Part shown: in pieces, positions 36,589 to 46,690 of the stretch | Layout: each line of letters begins with the position of its first letter | Numbering within the stretch: position 1 is the first letter of the stretch | DNA from: Archegozetes longisetosus | Lineage: Eukaryota; Arthropoda; Arachnida; Sarcoptiformes; Trhypochthoniidae | Direction: 5' to 3' | Assembly: GCA_018873245.2 (NCBI GenBank) | Contig: JAEMBT020000001.1 | Location: 11,832,220 to 11,896,219 of the forward strand | DNA length: 64,000 nucleotides | Translations under genes and position numbers: made by a program | The notes under the pieces: model-generated | Databases searched by the model: none | Told to the model about the DNA's origin: nothing | What the model saw: only the letters and a program-made list of their open reading frames with translations

Positions 36589-37184
36589 AGGTATGCGGAT
36601 TAAAAATGGGAAAATTTTCAATAGCTTCTAAACATATGATAGAATTGACTAATTTTGACCTGTGATATATCATTTGAAAGGTCATTTATCTGACTATCCA
36701 TCCCTATTAATCACCTGATTAATCAGTCATAAAATTTAAAAATGTCGGGTGATAAACAAACCCCTCTCCATAAACGTATTGGCAATTTTTACCAAAGTGG
36801 CTCTTAGGCGTTTAAATATCGAAGTGGTTCCTAAAGACTCAAACCGTCCTAATGTCCCTCAGTTCCGTCCAATAAAACATTTCTGGGCCAATTTGACGAG
36901 AAATGTTTGTAAATATGGTTGGACTGCTAGTTATTGTGAGGATTCAGTAAAAAATTCAAATTAGAGCTTAAAAAACTGCTGCCAGAGACATGCCAGAACC
37001 ACTTGAGAGGTATTAAAACAAAAGTCCTCAAAGCAGCAGATCGGGGAGTGCTATCAGTCATCAATTAATTTTATTTTAATCAGCAATAATTGCTTAATAA
37101 ATGATAAAAATTTTATTCGAATATAAAATGTAGTTTTAAAGTACTGCTTCAATAAACGTCTTCCCATTTTTAATCCGCATACCT
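36589..37184 (+). mobile_element. Tc1/mariner-superfamily deletion element, 596 bp, TA target site
   Basis: The ends AGGTATGCGGATTAAAAATG and, reversed, the same sequence are perfect inverted repeats, with TA on both sides. It retains a transposase C-terminal piece (36749-36964, VPQFRPIKHFWANLTRNVCK). The duplicated segment at 45.9 kb has the empty site (AGAATAATAAAAATTTCTTA), confirming both boundaries. Confidence 0.85.
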
Positions 37185-37464
37185 TAATACAAATTTGTTA
37201 CGAACATGTTACCCGTTGTGTTCAGCTAAGACCACGATAGATACAAATACAAATTACATATCAAATTATTAATGATCTAAAACGGAATCGATGTGTATAA
37301 AATTATTTTTAATGTTTTGTTATATAGTATTATAATATAGACTTTTTGGGAAAATGATGTTTAACCAGGAAATTCTTTCAATCTTAACGCCACAAATCAC
37401 TTCAGTGACATAATTAAAGCTGAAAAGTCGACATGATCTGGTTATGACAGATTGTCGACAGTAT

Positions 37465-37535
37465 GGCTGCCTGTCAGTCCCGCAAGAATAGCGACGATTG
37501 TACTATCAAATTCGGACTGCGTTTGAAAAATTCAG
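37465..37535 (+). pseudogene. Relic of the cysteine-rich membrane-protein gene
   Basis: The stretch CCTGTCAGTCCCGCAAGAAT followed by AGCGACGATTGTACTATCA matches the intact genes at 44396 and 49167, which read CCTGTCAGTCCCACAAAAAT then GGTGACGATTGTACTCTCG. Only about 50 bases, coding for the last two extracellular cysteines, are recognisable. Confidence 0.55.
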
Positions 37536-38284
37536 CATTTCATAAGTTGAGTTAAATTAATTTCATTTGAGACAATAAACACCAATACTCTATAAAATAT
37601 CAAAATTACTTTTAGAATATAAATTCGATTACAATTTGTCTAGTAACTTTGATTTTCGCTTACATTCAAAGTAAAAAGTTTAATTATCGGTTTGAGATAC
37701 TTTAGGTTATTTAGTCCACTTATTATACTCTTTAGTTAAGTCAACTTACAAATAGGTAAAAATTAAAATATTTTGAAATTAATTTTTAAAGTTTGTTTAT
37801 TCTCAATAGTAACCATTTATACTATTATTTAAAGTGTTTTAAATTATAAAATTTCAAGAAATAATAAAATATTAGAAATTAGTTTATTTGAATATTAGTC
37901 TAAAAATATAAGTTTGATTACTATTTCTCAGCTTAAGTCCAATATATTTGGTTCTACTTCAAAATAGCCAAAATTTTAAAAATATTTTTCTTATTGTTAA
38001 CTGATCATTACCTCTATTGAAGTGATGAAGTAATCATTATTGAATAACAGCTATTTTTAAAACTGTTACTTTATTTGTTTAGAGTTGTCCTTGGATATAC
38101 TTACTATCACTAACCTTTAATCTAACAAATGGCTTTCGAGGACAATATGATAATAGAAGACTTTTATAAATGACGAAGGATGTGACTTTTCGGTGATTAA
38201 AAGCAGTCAAATCGGTCGGTAATCGGTGATAAAAATCTCAAAAATCGGTGTTTATATGGAATATAAAATAGCCTAAATTAAATA

Positions 38285-38470
38285 ATAATCATTACCACAA
38301 AAAAAATCCCGAAACCCATGGCATATTTTCAAAATTAATTTTTCCGACCTCAACCTGATTGGAAGCTTGTGAAGAATAATAACGGATATTATTAAGAGAG
38401 AAGAACCAAAAAATTTTAATTGTGGGTAGCGAAAATAAACGAAATATGACACAAATTATTATTAGACTTA
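38285..38470 (+). mobile_element. Tc1-derived MITE, left half
   Basis: From ATCATTACCACAAAAAAAAT to GACTTATACAGAG it follows copy 2 (11896-12060), then stops. The matching right half, same orientation, appears at 42450-42574. Confidence 0.65.
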
Positions 38471-38580
38471 TACAGAGTTGCCGCCCTTCGGCCTTTTGGG
38501 CCGAAAATCAGCCTTTTAAGGTTATGGTCAGCCTAAAGCCCGAGTTTTTATGATCGACATTATGGATCAGCCTTTTTAAA
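38471..38580 (+). repeat. SINE body, lacking the tRNA head
   Basis: GCCGCCCTTCGGCCTTTTGG, CAGCCTAAAGCCCGAG and GGATCAGCCTTTTT match the body of the SINE at 2644-2900. The 5' tRNA-like part is missing, as in typical 5'-truncated retroposons. Confidence 0.6.
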
Positions 38581-39078
38581 AATATTCACAACTTATTTTT
38601 GAATATATAACGCTTTTTTGTGCGCAAATTTAAGGGTGAGATCAAAGTAATCACTAAGTAACACCTGTTCATTTGTAAACAAAGATTTTATTTCTTAAGA
38701 TATACCTATGACAATTTTAATCTTTTAGTTTACATTGAATTACTGAAATAAATTTCTTGATCTTCTGAGTATATGTGATAAATATTTAGCTTTGAATTGC
38801 AGTTGTGTTCATATTTGAAAATAAGCATATTAAATAACACTTAATCAGTTTGTTGCAATCAATAGTTGCTTGTGTTAAATAGTGACTATTATATAGTAGT
38901 GCTTTATACTATTGTTTCATTCATCAAAATATGGAACTAATTATTGAACCAAGTAAGAAAAAACTCAAAAGTGTGCCATGTTCAAGAAGAGTGGTTTCAA
39001 AATCCAAAATTCAGAGATTTTTTACCCAAAATAGAAAATAATCAAAGTGAGGTATTGTGTAAATTTTGTAATTCTGAT

Positions 39079-41434
39079 TAGTGTTTGACATGAATTCCTA
39101 TTCCTGCAGGAACTCCTGTCCTTTCCTGTTCCTGGTCAGGAATTTACAGGATTGGGAAAGGCTATCATAACTACAGGACAGGACAGGAATTCCTGTTCAA
39201 TTCTAAATTCCTGTAAAATTCCTGGGACTATAAAAGCATTAATTGGTTTATTTTTTCACTGTAATAAGTATTGACCTCTACTTAACATCATTAGAGGTCT
39301 CAAAATCTAGTTGTTTTTCAACACGTTGTGTATAATAAAGTCTAATCACATTTATATTTGATGTCATTTTCTGTGGTTTATTATAAAAATGTTTTCAAAA
39401 CGGAAACAATTTTCGATTAATGAGCGTTTTAATAGAAAAACTGCAAAAACAAATGAAATGCAATCAAACGAATGTGATTTCAAACATAAGTTAAAAACAT
39501 TAATTGCAATGAATGACTCGACCATTGAATACAAACCAATCGATTATAGCTTAAATATGAAATCATTTGACCGAATAGTCAAAGACAATACGGACACCAA
39601 TTATGTAAAGTGCAATAACTGTTCGGCTATTATTAAATACAGCAAAAGCTATGGCACATGTGGTCTGAAACGACATAACTGCTATCAATTACCTGAAGAA
39701 TCAATTGAACGCTATTTATATAAACCCTCTAATAATGAATCAAAACTTAAATCAGAATTAAGTGATGGATTGGTTATGTTTATTGCAAAAGACATGCGAC
39801 CAATGAATGTCATTAAAGGCGAAGGATTTAGGCTTTTGGCCAAAAAATTCATAGAAATCGCTTCAAAATGTCCAAACATTCCTTTAGATAGTGTTCTGCC
39901 ATCAGATCGGACTGTTTCACGACATATACAACCAATGTATGAATCGCTTAAACAAAAACTCATTGAAAAGTTGTTAAATATCGACACAATCGGTATTACA
40001 TGTGACCACTGGACACATGACGTGATGAAAACTAATTACATTACAATTACTATTCAATACATAACTGAATGCAACATTCATTCAAGAGTTTTGACCACAA
40101 TTGAGACCAAAGACAAGACGTCTGTGACGACAAAAATTGATATGAATTGTGTGTTAAATAACTTTATGTTAAGTGAAAAAACAAAACATTTCACTACAGA
40201 TAATGCGTCGGCTATGGTATTGGCATTCAGTGGCGAGGATTGGATCAGTTGTTCCGCACACAATATGAATCTTTTGCACAAAAATTCTTTCAAAGAATTT
40301 AAAACAAAATACGAATCAAATGATTTCAATAATTCTATAGAAGTTTGCAAACAATTGGTTCGACTCTTCAAACAATCTAATATTCAAAATGAATTGCAAA
40401 CAAAACTTAAGCAATCAATAGGTATTCGGTGGGATTCTAAATATTTAATGTTAGAATCAATTCATAAAAACTTAAGTCATATCAAAGAGATTGCAATAAA
40501 TAATCGAAAAATATTTGAATTACTCATAAAATTAGACGAAAATGTTTTGTTAGAATTGATTACGTTTTTAAAACCATTTTATGATTTGAGACAAACGTTA
40601 TGTAAAGAAAACTCTCCGACTTTGCATTTGGTTTTACCGACAAAACAAAAAATGATTTCCTTATGTATTGCAAACCAATTAGACTCTCAATATATGAAAT
40701 CATTGAAACTTATTTACACTAATAATATTGAAAAATATTTTAAAATCAATGATTTACACAAAATCTCAACCATATTATATCCACCGCTAAGAGAACTCAA
40801 TTGTTTATTATCTATTGAAGAGAAACATCGATTGATATCCAAGTTATCGGACCTGATGAATGAAATAAAAATCAATACAACTATAGTTTCGCAATCATTA
40901 GAAGACTATTCAATGAAAGTCGATCTCTGTTTACAAGATTTCATTGATTTGAGTCAAACACAAGTAAACACATTTGGTTCTCAAGAGTTAGACGACTATA
41001 TGAAAACTGGACGTAAGTTTGACATAAATTCTTCATTACTCGGATATTGGGAACAAAATAAAAGTTCTTATCCCCGACTCTATCAGTTGGCTATTCGTTT
41101 GCTGTCTATCCCTGCGACCAACCTTTCAAGCGAAAGAAATTTCAGTGCCGCTGGTCTAACACTCACTGACCGTCGTTCAAGACTTAGTCCACAGAACGTA
41201 AATGAATTGCTTTTTATTAGATCTAACCTTGATTTGTATTGAATATGCATTCATTGATTGTATTTTCATTTGATTTTTTGAATAAATAATTTTTAAAGCA
41301 CATATTGAATGTCAGGAAAACCGGAAAACCGGACAGGAATGAAAATTTAGGGCTCAGGACAGGACAGGACAGGAATCGATTTTGAGAATGCAGGACAGGA
41401 CAGGAATTCCCTTTTAGTAATTTGTCGATCACTA
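39079..41434 (+). mobile_element. Full-length hAT transposon, 2356 bp, with perfect 8-bp duplication
   Basis: The ends are TAGTGTTTGACA and TTTGTCGATCACTA, and ATTCTGAT flanks both sides (39071-39078, 41435-41442). Both subterminal regions are arrays of ACAGG/CCTGT (CAGGACAGGACAGGACAGGA), the likely transposase-binding sites. It carries one uninterrupted transposase gene. A deletion derivative of the same family is at 59956-60536. Confidence 0.93.
39389..41242 (+). CDS. hAT transposase with BED zinc finger, apparently intact
   Basis: 617 residues without interruption. A BED-type finger lies at about 60-100 (Cys75-x2-Cys78, His96, Cys98). The RNase-H-like catalytic core follows, with Asp206 in IGITCDHWTH and Asp271 in HFTTDNASAM. 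An insertion domain rich in helices precedes Glu582 in PATNLSSERNFSAAG. The final block LTDRRSRLSPQNVNELLFIR is the dimerisation region. Length is normal for the family. It would bind the element's ends, cut and reinsert it, leaving 8-bp duplications such as the one seen around this copy. The intact frame and exact duplication point to recent insertion and possible activity. Confidence 0.92.
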   Translation: MFSKRKQFSINERFNRKTAKTNEMQSNECDFKHKLKTLIAMNDSTIEYKPIDYSLNMKSFDRIVKDNTDTNYVKCNNCSAIIKYSKSYGTCGLKRHNCYQLPEESIERYLYKPSNNESKLKSELSDGLVMFIAKDMRPMNVIKGEGFRLLAKKFIEIASKCPNIPLDSVLPSDRTVSRHIQPMYESLKQKLIEKLLNIDTIGITCDHWTHDVMKTNYITITIQYITECNIHSRVLTTIETKDKTSVTTKIDMNCVLNNFMLSEKTKHFTTDNASAMVLAFSGEDWISCSAHNMNLLHKNSFKEFKTKYESNDFNNSIEVCKQLVRLFKQSNIQNELQTKLKQSIGIRWDSKYLMLESIHKNLSHIKEIAINNRKIFELLIKLDENVLLELITFLKPFYDLRQTLCKENSPTLHLVLPTKQKMISLCIANQLDSQYMKSLKLIYTNNIEKYFKINDLHKISTILYPPLRELNCLLSIEEKHRLISKLSDLMNEIKINTTIVSQSLEDYSMKVDLCLQDFIDLSQTQVNTFGSQELDDYMKTGRKFDINSSLLGYWEQNKSSYPRLYQLAIRLLSIPATNLSSERNFSAAGLTLTDRRSRLSPQNVNELLFIRSNLDLY

Positions 41435-42449
41435 ATTCTGATATTCTCATTGTGCATAAAGGTGTAGCTGCCATTGAAAGACATATAAAAACTACCTAAC
41501 ATATCAATGCAAAAACATCTGTAAATATAACTCAACCATTACTAAAACATTTTTCCGCTAAGAAAAGTACTGAAGAAGATAAAGTTATTGCCACAGAACT
41601 TTCTTTAATTTATCATAATGTTCAATACAGTCAAAGTTATTTAGCTCTTGATTGTAATATAAAATTAATACGTCAAACTTTGTCAGACTCAAACATTGCA
41701 AAACTATTAAATTATGCGAAAACTAAGAGTGAAAGGATTGTTGTTAATGTGTTATCTGCAATATCAATTGAATATAATTTACAACTTCTTGGTGGCAAAA
41801 GATTTTCAATTTCAATTGATGCCTCTAACAAAGGTAATGTTAAATATTATCCTTTGTGTGTCAAATTTTATGACAAAAACGAAGGCATAAGAAAATTTTG
41901 TTTTGGATTTCTATGAGGATCCACGAGAAGATTCAAAATCCATCAGTGATTAAATTAGAAGCATTCTGTTAAAAACAATAATCTTCAAATTGCGAAATTG
42001 GTCTCTTTTAGTGAAGATAATGCTAATGTCAACTTCGGTAGAACTAAGTTTGTATTTGTTAACTTATGTGAATTTAATGACAATATATAGTTAGAGCAAA
42101 TTGCAATTGTCATGTCATTCACAATACTGCTAAATTTGGCTTAAAACTTTTAGATTATGACGTCGAATCTTTAACTTATAAAATTTATTCAAATTTTTCT
42201 TGCAGTGCAAAAAAAGTGAATGAGTTGAAAGAGTGCTTTGCATTTTTTAATCAAGATTATAGTGAAACTTTGAAACATGCACCTACACACTGACTATCTT
42301 TAGCAAAAGCTGTAGAAAGAATTAATAAGAATTGGAATCTAATTAAAAAATATTTTTTAAGTTTTGGTGAAGAGAATACTGACATTACTATTTGGAAGTT
42401 TATATCGAACAAAAGAAGTAAAGAAATTAATATTTTTGAAATTTTTTTG

Positions 42450-42574
42450 CTTTTTGTGGAGCTGTAATAATTAGAATCAAATGTATTCAGCTAGTAAGTT
42501 TTAGATCAAAATATTGATTTTCATTAAAAACTTTACACTTACTTTATCCAGATTTTTTTGTCGCGAGGTATATA
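42450..42574 (+). mobile_element. Tc1-derived MITE, right half
   Basis: From GTAATAATTAGAATCAAATG to TTTTTTTGTCGCGAGGTAT it follows the last third of copy 2. With 38285-38470 it makes up most of one MITE, missing about 70 bases in the middle. Confidence 0.65.
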
Positions 42575-42914
42575 ACATACAATTCTTAGACATTAATTTT
42601 CATCGAGAAAATAGTTGTATTTTATAATATTAAGCAGCACAATGATTTCTGAAATAATGACTAGCGAGATATAATACTTTTAAAACATTTATTATTTCAA
42701 CTTTTTTGATAAAAGAGGTTCAAAAACAACAAACAATAAACGAAAATATGGACCTTTTTACTTTAATGTTAGTTAAATCAGTTTTTAAGCTCATATTGAA
42801 TGACGAATCGTTATTTCAGAAATCGTTTTACATAATATAAATTCTGTGTTCTATATCTTGATTTTACTTTTGAGATGAAGTAAAATACTGATCAATTCAA
42901 AGTATTCATATGTA

Positions 42915-43383
42915 CACTCCTTAACAGAAGTCCATGCTATCAGTAAACTATTGATAACTTATCTCAACTTAGAAAACTTTGATAAGAGTTTCACCCATCA
43001 CATAATTACCAAAATAAAACAAATGCATATTAATAAAAGTTCATTATGCACATTTGCTATCAAAGCAATTCAATTGCACATATTTTTTATGAAATGAAAT
43101 TTCTCAACAATATTCAAAGATTTAATGGTCAGCCACTTACCGCCGCAATTTCTTATACCATGACCCAAGAAATAATCATATTTCGCTCCTGTTCGGTGAG
43201 CGGCTGACCATTAACTCTTTGAATATTGTTGAAAAATTTCACTTCATAAAAAATGTGTGCAATTGAATTTTTAGCAAAATACACATATGAACTTTTGTTA
43301 CATTTGCTATTTTAATTATGATGAAAACTCTTATCAAAGTTTTAAGATAAGATATCAATAGCATGGACTTTTGTTAAGGAGTT
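42915..43383. mobile_element. Foldback MITE, 469 bp, with about 220-bp arms and TA target site
   Basis: The left end CACTCCTTAACAGAAGTCCA and, reversed, the right end AACTCCTTAACAAAAGTCCA match. Almost the whole element pairs with itself around a short loop near 43140-43190. TA flanks it at 42913-42914 and 43384-43385. No coding. A transcript would form a long hairpin. Confidence 0.8.
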
Positions 43384-43385
43384 TA

Positions 43386-44395
43386 TATAAACGGGATTAT
43401 GAATACTCCCTCAATACTTTTCTGAGAACTTTGGTATAAAAGTTTACCAAAACGGGCCGTACCCTGTCCACCGACAAAAGTCTTTTTATAAAATTCGTCG
43501 AATTTTCCATTTATCTCGATTTCAATCGGTTTATTAGGTTTTGATATATTGATATTAGGTTAGGTTATTACATTATTTCATGTTAGATTGCATTTCAGAT
43601 TTGGTTTGATTACTAATAAAAGCATCGTGTAGTTTTTAAGATGTCGGTTAACAGAGCCAGTACCATGAAAACTGGTACGAAACAGATATAAAACAGTCAA
43701 ATCGGCTCATAAGCTCAAAACCGGTTCTATCCAGTGACAAGATATAAAATCGGTAAAAACTAGTCGAATAGAAGTCTATATTTGAAGTCTTAAAGACACA
43801 ACTTGAACAATTTTTACGATTACCGAAGATAACAATTGAGGGAAAAGACGGTATTCACCGAAAAGTCACATTTCTATAAATGATAATAATTAATTTGGGG
43901 ATGGAATATTTAAATATTCAGTAATTTTCACTGTAAGTTCACTGAATGAATGATATATTGTTAAAATTAAGTAACAACTATTATTTGCCATTAACCTTAC
44001 TAATTATTTGATAATTTTGATTTTAATTGAAATCAAACTTTTGACGAGTAGTACTTCTAATTCCTAGAGTTCCACATTCTTTTTAATCATTTTTGAAAAT
44101 TTCATCATAGCATTTCTTTGAGATTTACCGAATCGACTCATGAGTGTACGTAACCTGCATTAGATTTTCTGCATGAAATTTCGAACTTTCTACTACTTGT
44201 CAGAGATAAGGACGAAAATAAGTCAACAATGTAATGTCAACTTTAAGATCCATGCCTAGCTTATCAAAGTAACCCTTAGATACACTTTTATCTCAATGAT
44301 ATTGCCATATGGAAAGTATTCTTTACTTTTAAGCACCTCATTACGTGAGTGTAATTAAAGCATCATAGCTTATTAGCTCAATCTAATAACCAAAT
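43386..44395. other. Upstream region of the first membrane-protein gene
   Basis: From about 44240 to 44395 it matches, inverted, the region upstream of the second gene copy (49641-49800), for example GCTTATCAAAGTAACCCTTA. That stretch probably holds the shared promoter. No TATA box is obvious. Confidence 0.45.
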
Positions 44396-44869
44396 ATGCA
44401 GACGATAAACTTTTCAATTATTCTAAAGTTGACATTATTAGTGTTTAGCGCTCTGAATGTAGTAAAGAGCGAAGATTATCCTGCATTCCCTATCGATACT
44501 TGCAATGCAAATAAATATGTTTATTGTCTTGCCAAGATTAGTAACGACTGGAAATCCGAGTCAAAGGATCTTTTTCGTCAATACTGCTGCTTTTATTTCG
44601 GAGTCTCAGAATGCATGATTGATATGACTAACTCTCAATGCAATTCAGAAGAAAAGAAGGCATATCAAAAGAAAGTTGATGACTACAATTCAAAACTCAA
44701 CAAATTGGGTACCTGTCAGTCCCACAAAAATGGTGACGATTGTACTCTCGGACTCGCCTGGTGGGCCATCACTCTTATTGTTATCGGAGTTCTAGTTCTG
44801 GTCATTGGACTTGCTGTAGGCGGTTATTTTTATATTAAGAAGAAGCGCATCCATGTCTGTTGCCTCTAA
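44396..44869 (+). CDS. Small cysteine-rich single-pass membrane protein, copy 1 (unknown function)
   Basis: 157 residues. A signal peptide covers about 1-25 (ending VVKS). The extracellular part is about 95 residues with eight cysteines (36, 44, 64, 65, 73, 82, 107, 116). A membrane helix spans about 121-147 (WWAITLIVIGVLVLVIGLAV). A short basic tail follows (KKKRIHVCC), where two cysteines could be lipid-modified. So it is a type I membrane protein with a compact disulfide-rich head. I recognise no family. A second copy lies inverted at 49167-49640 and differs at 7 residues (Q2H, N21K, I75M, M77V, K103N, T106A, L157F). I count 13 base differences in 474, of which about six are silent, while the flanks are far more diverged. 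This means selection on the protein, or gene conversion. A relic lies at 37465. Confidence 0.8.
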   Translation: MQTINFSIILKLTLLVFSALNVVKSEDYPAFPIDTCNANKYVYCLAKISNDWKSESKDLFRQYCCFYFGVSECMIDMTNSQCNSEEKKAYQKKVDDYNSKLNKLGTCQSHKNGDDCTLGLAWWAITLIVIGVLVLVIGLAVGGYFYIKKKRIHVCCL

Positions 44870-45199
44870 AATTTTTATTATTCATTTAAAGGGAAACATT
44901 ACTAATTTATAATTACATATTTATATATATATTTTCATCTGTATAGACCTGAAATAGAATAATTAAGAATTCAAAATCAATATTTTAATCTTGTTTGATA
45001 AAAATTAATATAAAAAATGATAAAAATGATTCATATTATTTTCACACAATATCTTAATCAACTTTTTAAAATTAGGAATACGAAGATGATTTTTATCATG
45101 TTTTAATGTTGCAAACTTCAAAAGTTTAAAAATTTGTAAAAATACTTCTAGAGTATTTCTTCATAGAGAACTTTATTTTAATCTTTATCATGTTAAAAT

Positions 45200-45639
45200 T
45201 AGAGTATGGCATAATTTCGCGAGTCTGGAAGAATATTTTTATTGATTTAACCCTGATACTTAACTATTAATTTCTATAATTTTTTGTTTTAATGTTGACA
45301 GAGAAAAAATTGCATAACTAGATTAGGAAATAAATATTTGATGAATAATTCTAAGTTCAAAGATTTATAAATGCTTAAAAATATGTTTAACCAAAAATTG
45401 GTAAAAGGTTCAATTTTTAATCAAATAGATTTGTTAAATAAATTTGAAATTAAATTAAAATCTTTTAATTATTGAGCGTTTATCCCAATTCGATGTATCA
45501 TATTGAATTTAAGTGCAAGTAAACAGTTAGTGATCCAATTTCTCTCCTTTATTATATGAAATCCGAAAATTCTCGAGCCATGGAACCAATATTTTTTTTG
45601 AGACTCAAGAAGCTCTTTTCTCGAAAATACCATGCTCTA
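45200..45639. mobile_element. hAT-type MITE, CATGG family, copy B
   Basis: The ends are TAGAGTATGG and CATGCTCTA, flanked by GTTAAAAT on the left but GTTAAATC on the right. The left flank equals the duplication of the inverted copy at 48344-48798. The right flank continues like that of copy A at 36247. It may be a recombinant of the two. Confidence 0.7.
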
Positions 45640-46690
45640 GTTAAATCTATGATTCTAAAATGATGCTCAATCATACTATTCTATAATTAATCATTTCGGC
45701 AGTTTAGTCTTAATAAGTAAATTTCTACAAAGTAACCGAAAAAGTAACCGAATAATCGGTTAATTTGAGATTAACTGTAATCGAGTAAGTGGTTGCTCCA
45801 TAGTAACTGAATTCGCACAACTCTAACAATAAGGTATATGATGAGAATTAATGGTAGAAATTCCTTGTGAAAGTAAAACTAATTCTGAAATGATTAAGAA
45901 AGTTATTAGATCATTTGAATTTATCTTGAACCATCAGCACGATTTGCTATTTTAATAATAAGGTTATTCTAATTTTTAGAATAATAAAAATTTCTTACGA
46001 ACATGTTACCCATTGTGTTCAGCTAAGACCACGATAGGTACAAATACAAATTACATATCAAATTATTAGAAAAGTTTAATTATCGCTCTGAGATACTTTA
46101 GGTTATTTAGTTCACTTATTATACTCTTTAATTAAGTCAACTTACAAATAGGTAAAAATTAAAACTTTTTAAAATTAATTTTCAAATTTTGTTCATTATT
46201 CATAGTACCCATTTATACAGTTATTTAAAGGGGTTTAGATTATAAAATTTTCAAAAAATGATTAAATATTAGAAATTAGTTTATTTGAATATTAGTCTAA
46301 AAATATAAGCTTAAGTCAAATACATTTAGTTCTACTTCAAAATAGCCAAAACTTAATTTATAAGAAGTTCTTAAAAATATATTTTTATCATTAATTGATT
46401 ATTACCTCCACTGAAGTGATGAAGTGATTATTATTAAATATCGACTATTTTTAAAAACTAAAGTTACTTTAAAATTTGTTTTTATGGGAACTTTTACAAG
46501 ATTTTTCGTTTTCTCAAAGTTTATAATAAACATTATTTTACGCCTCTCTCCAAAACATGAATCGTAGATAAAGGCCAACACAGGATTTGTTCAGAGTTAT
46601 CATTAGATATGCTCACTATCAATAATCTTTAACCCGTTAAATGGTTTTCGAGGCGACGTGATTATAAATGTTTTATAAATGACGATAATT
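45640..46690. repeat. Second copy of the 36.2-38.2 kb segment
   Basis: Same order and orientation as the first copy, but without the Tc1/mariner element and without the segment holding the gene relic. It includes the right end of the hAT element at 35462-36429, including its GCACAACTCTAACAATAAG boundary. Confidence 0.75.

Larger units (their letters stand above)
36247..38175. repeat. Segment duplicated at 45640-46690
   Basis: Long stretches match in order: CAAAGTAACCGAAAAAGTAA, AAAGTTATTAGATCATTTGA, GTTCAGCTAAGACCACGATA, GAGATACTTTAGGTTATTTA and TCTACTTCAAAATAGCCAAA. Relative to the 45-kb copy, this one has a transposon at 36589-37184 and an extra segment at about 37271-37672. The 45-kb copy has its own extra 130 bases near 46480-46600. 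Confidence 0.75.
38931..42430 (+). pseudogene. BED-finger hAT-like transposase gene, decayed and split by a younger hAT element
   Basis: Before the insertion a frame (after one shift) reads EEWFQNPKFRDFLPKIE then SEVLCKFCNSD, ending exactly at the 8-bp duplication. After it the reading resumes ILIVHKGVAAIERHIKT, which completes a C-x2-C...H BED-type zinc finger. Further pieces are QPLLKHFSAKKSTEEDKVIA, NIAKLLNYAKTKSERIVVNV and GKRFSISIDASNKGNVKYYP, typical of hAT-related proteins. Stops and frameshifts after 41916 and near 42030-42300 show it was dead independently of the insertion. Its C-terminal dimerisation block was not found. Confidence 0.65.
38182..43869. mobile_element. Possible composite insertion bounded by 14-bp inverted repeats
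   Basis: GTGACTTTTCGGTG (38182-38195) and its exact reverse complement CACCGAAAAGTCAC (43856-43869) bracket 5.7 kb. Outside them lie TATAAATGACGA on the left and TATAAATGATAATAATTAAT on the right, while the duplicate at 46.68 kb reads straight through as TATAAATGACGATAATTAAT. The whole interval may thus be inserted DNA, with later elements nested in it. Two separate smaller elements sharing ends is the alternative. Confidence 0.35.
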
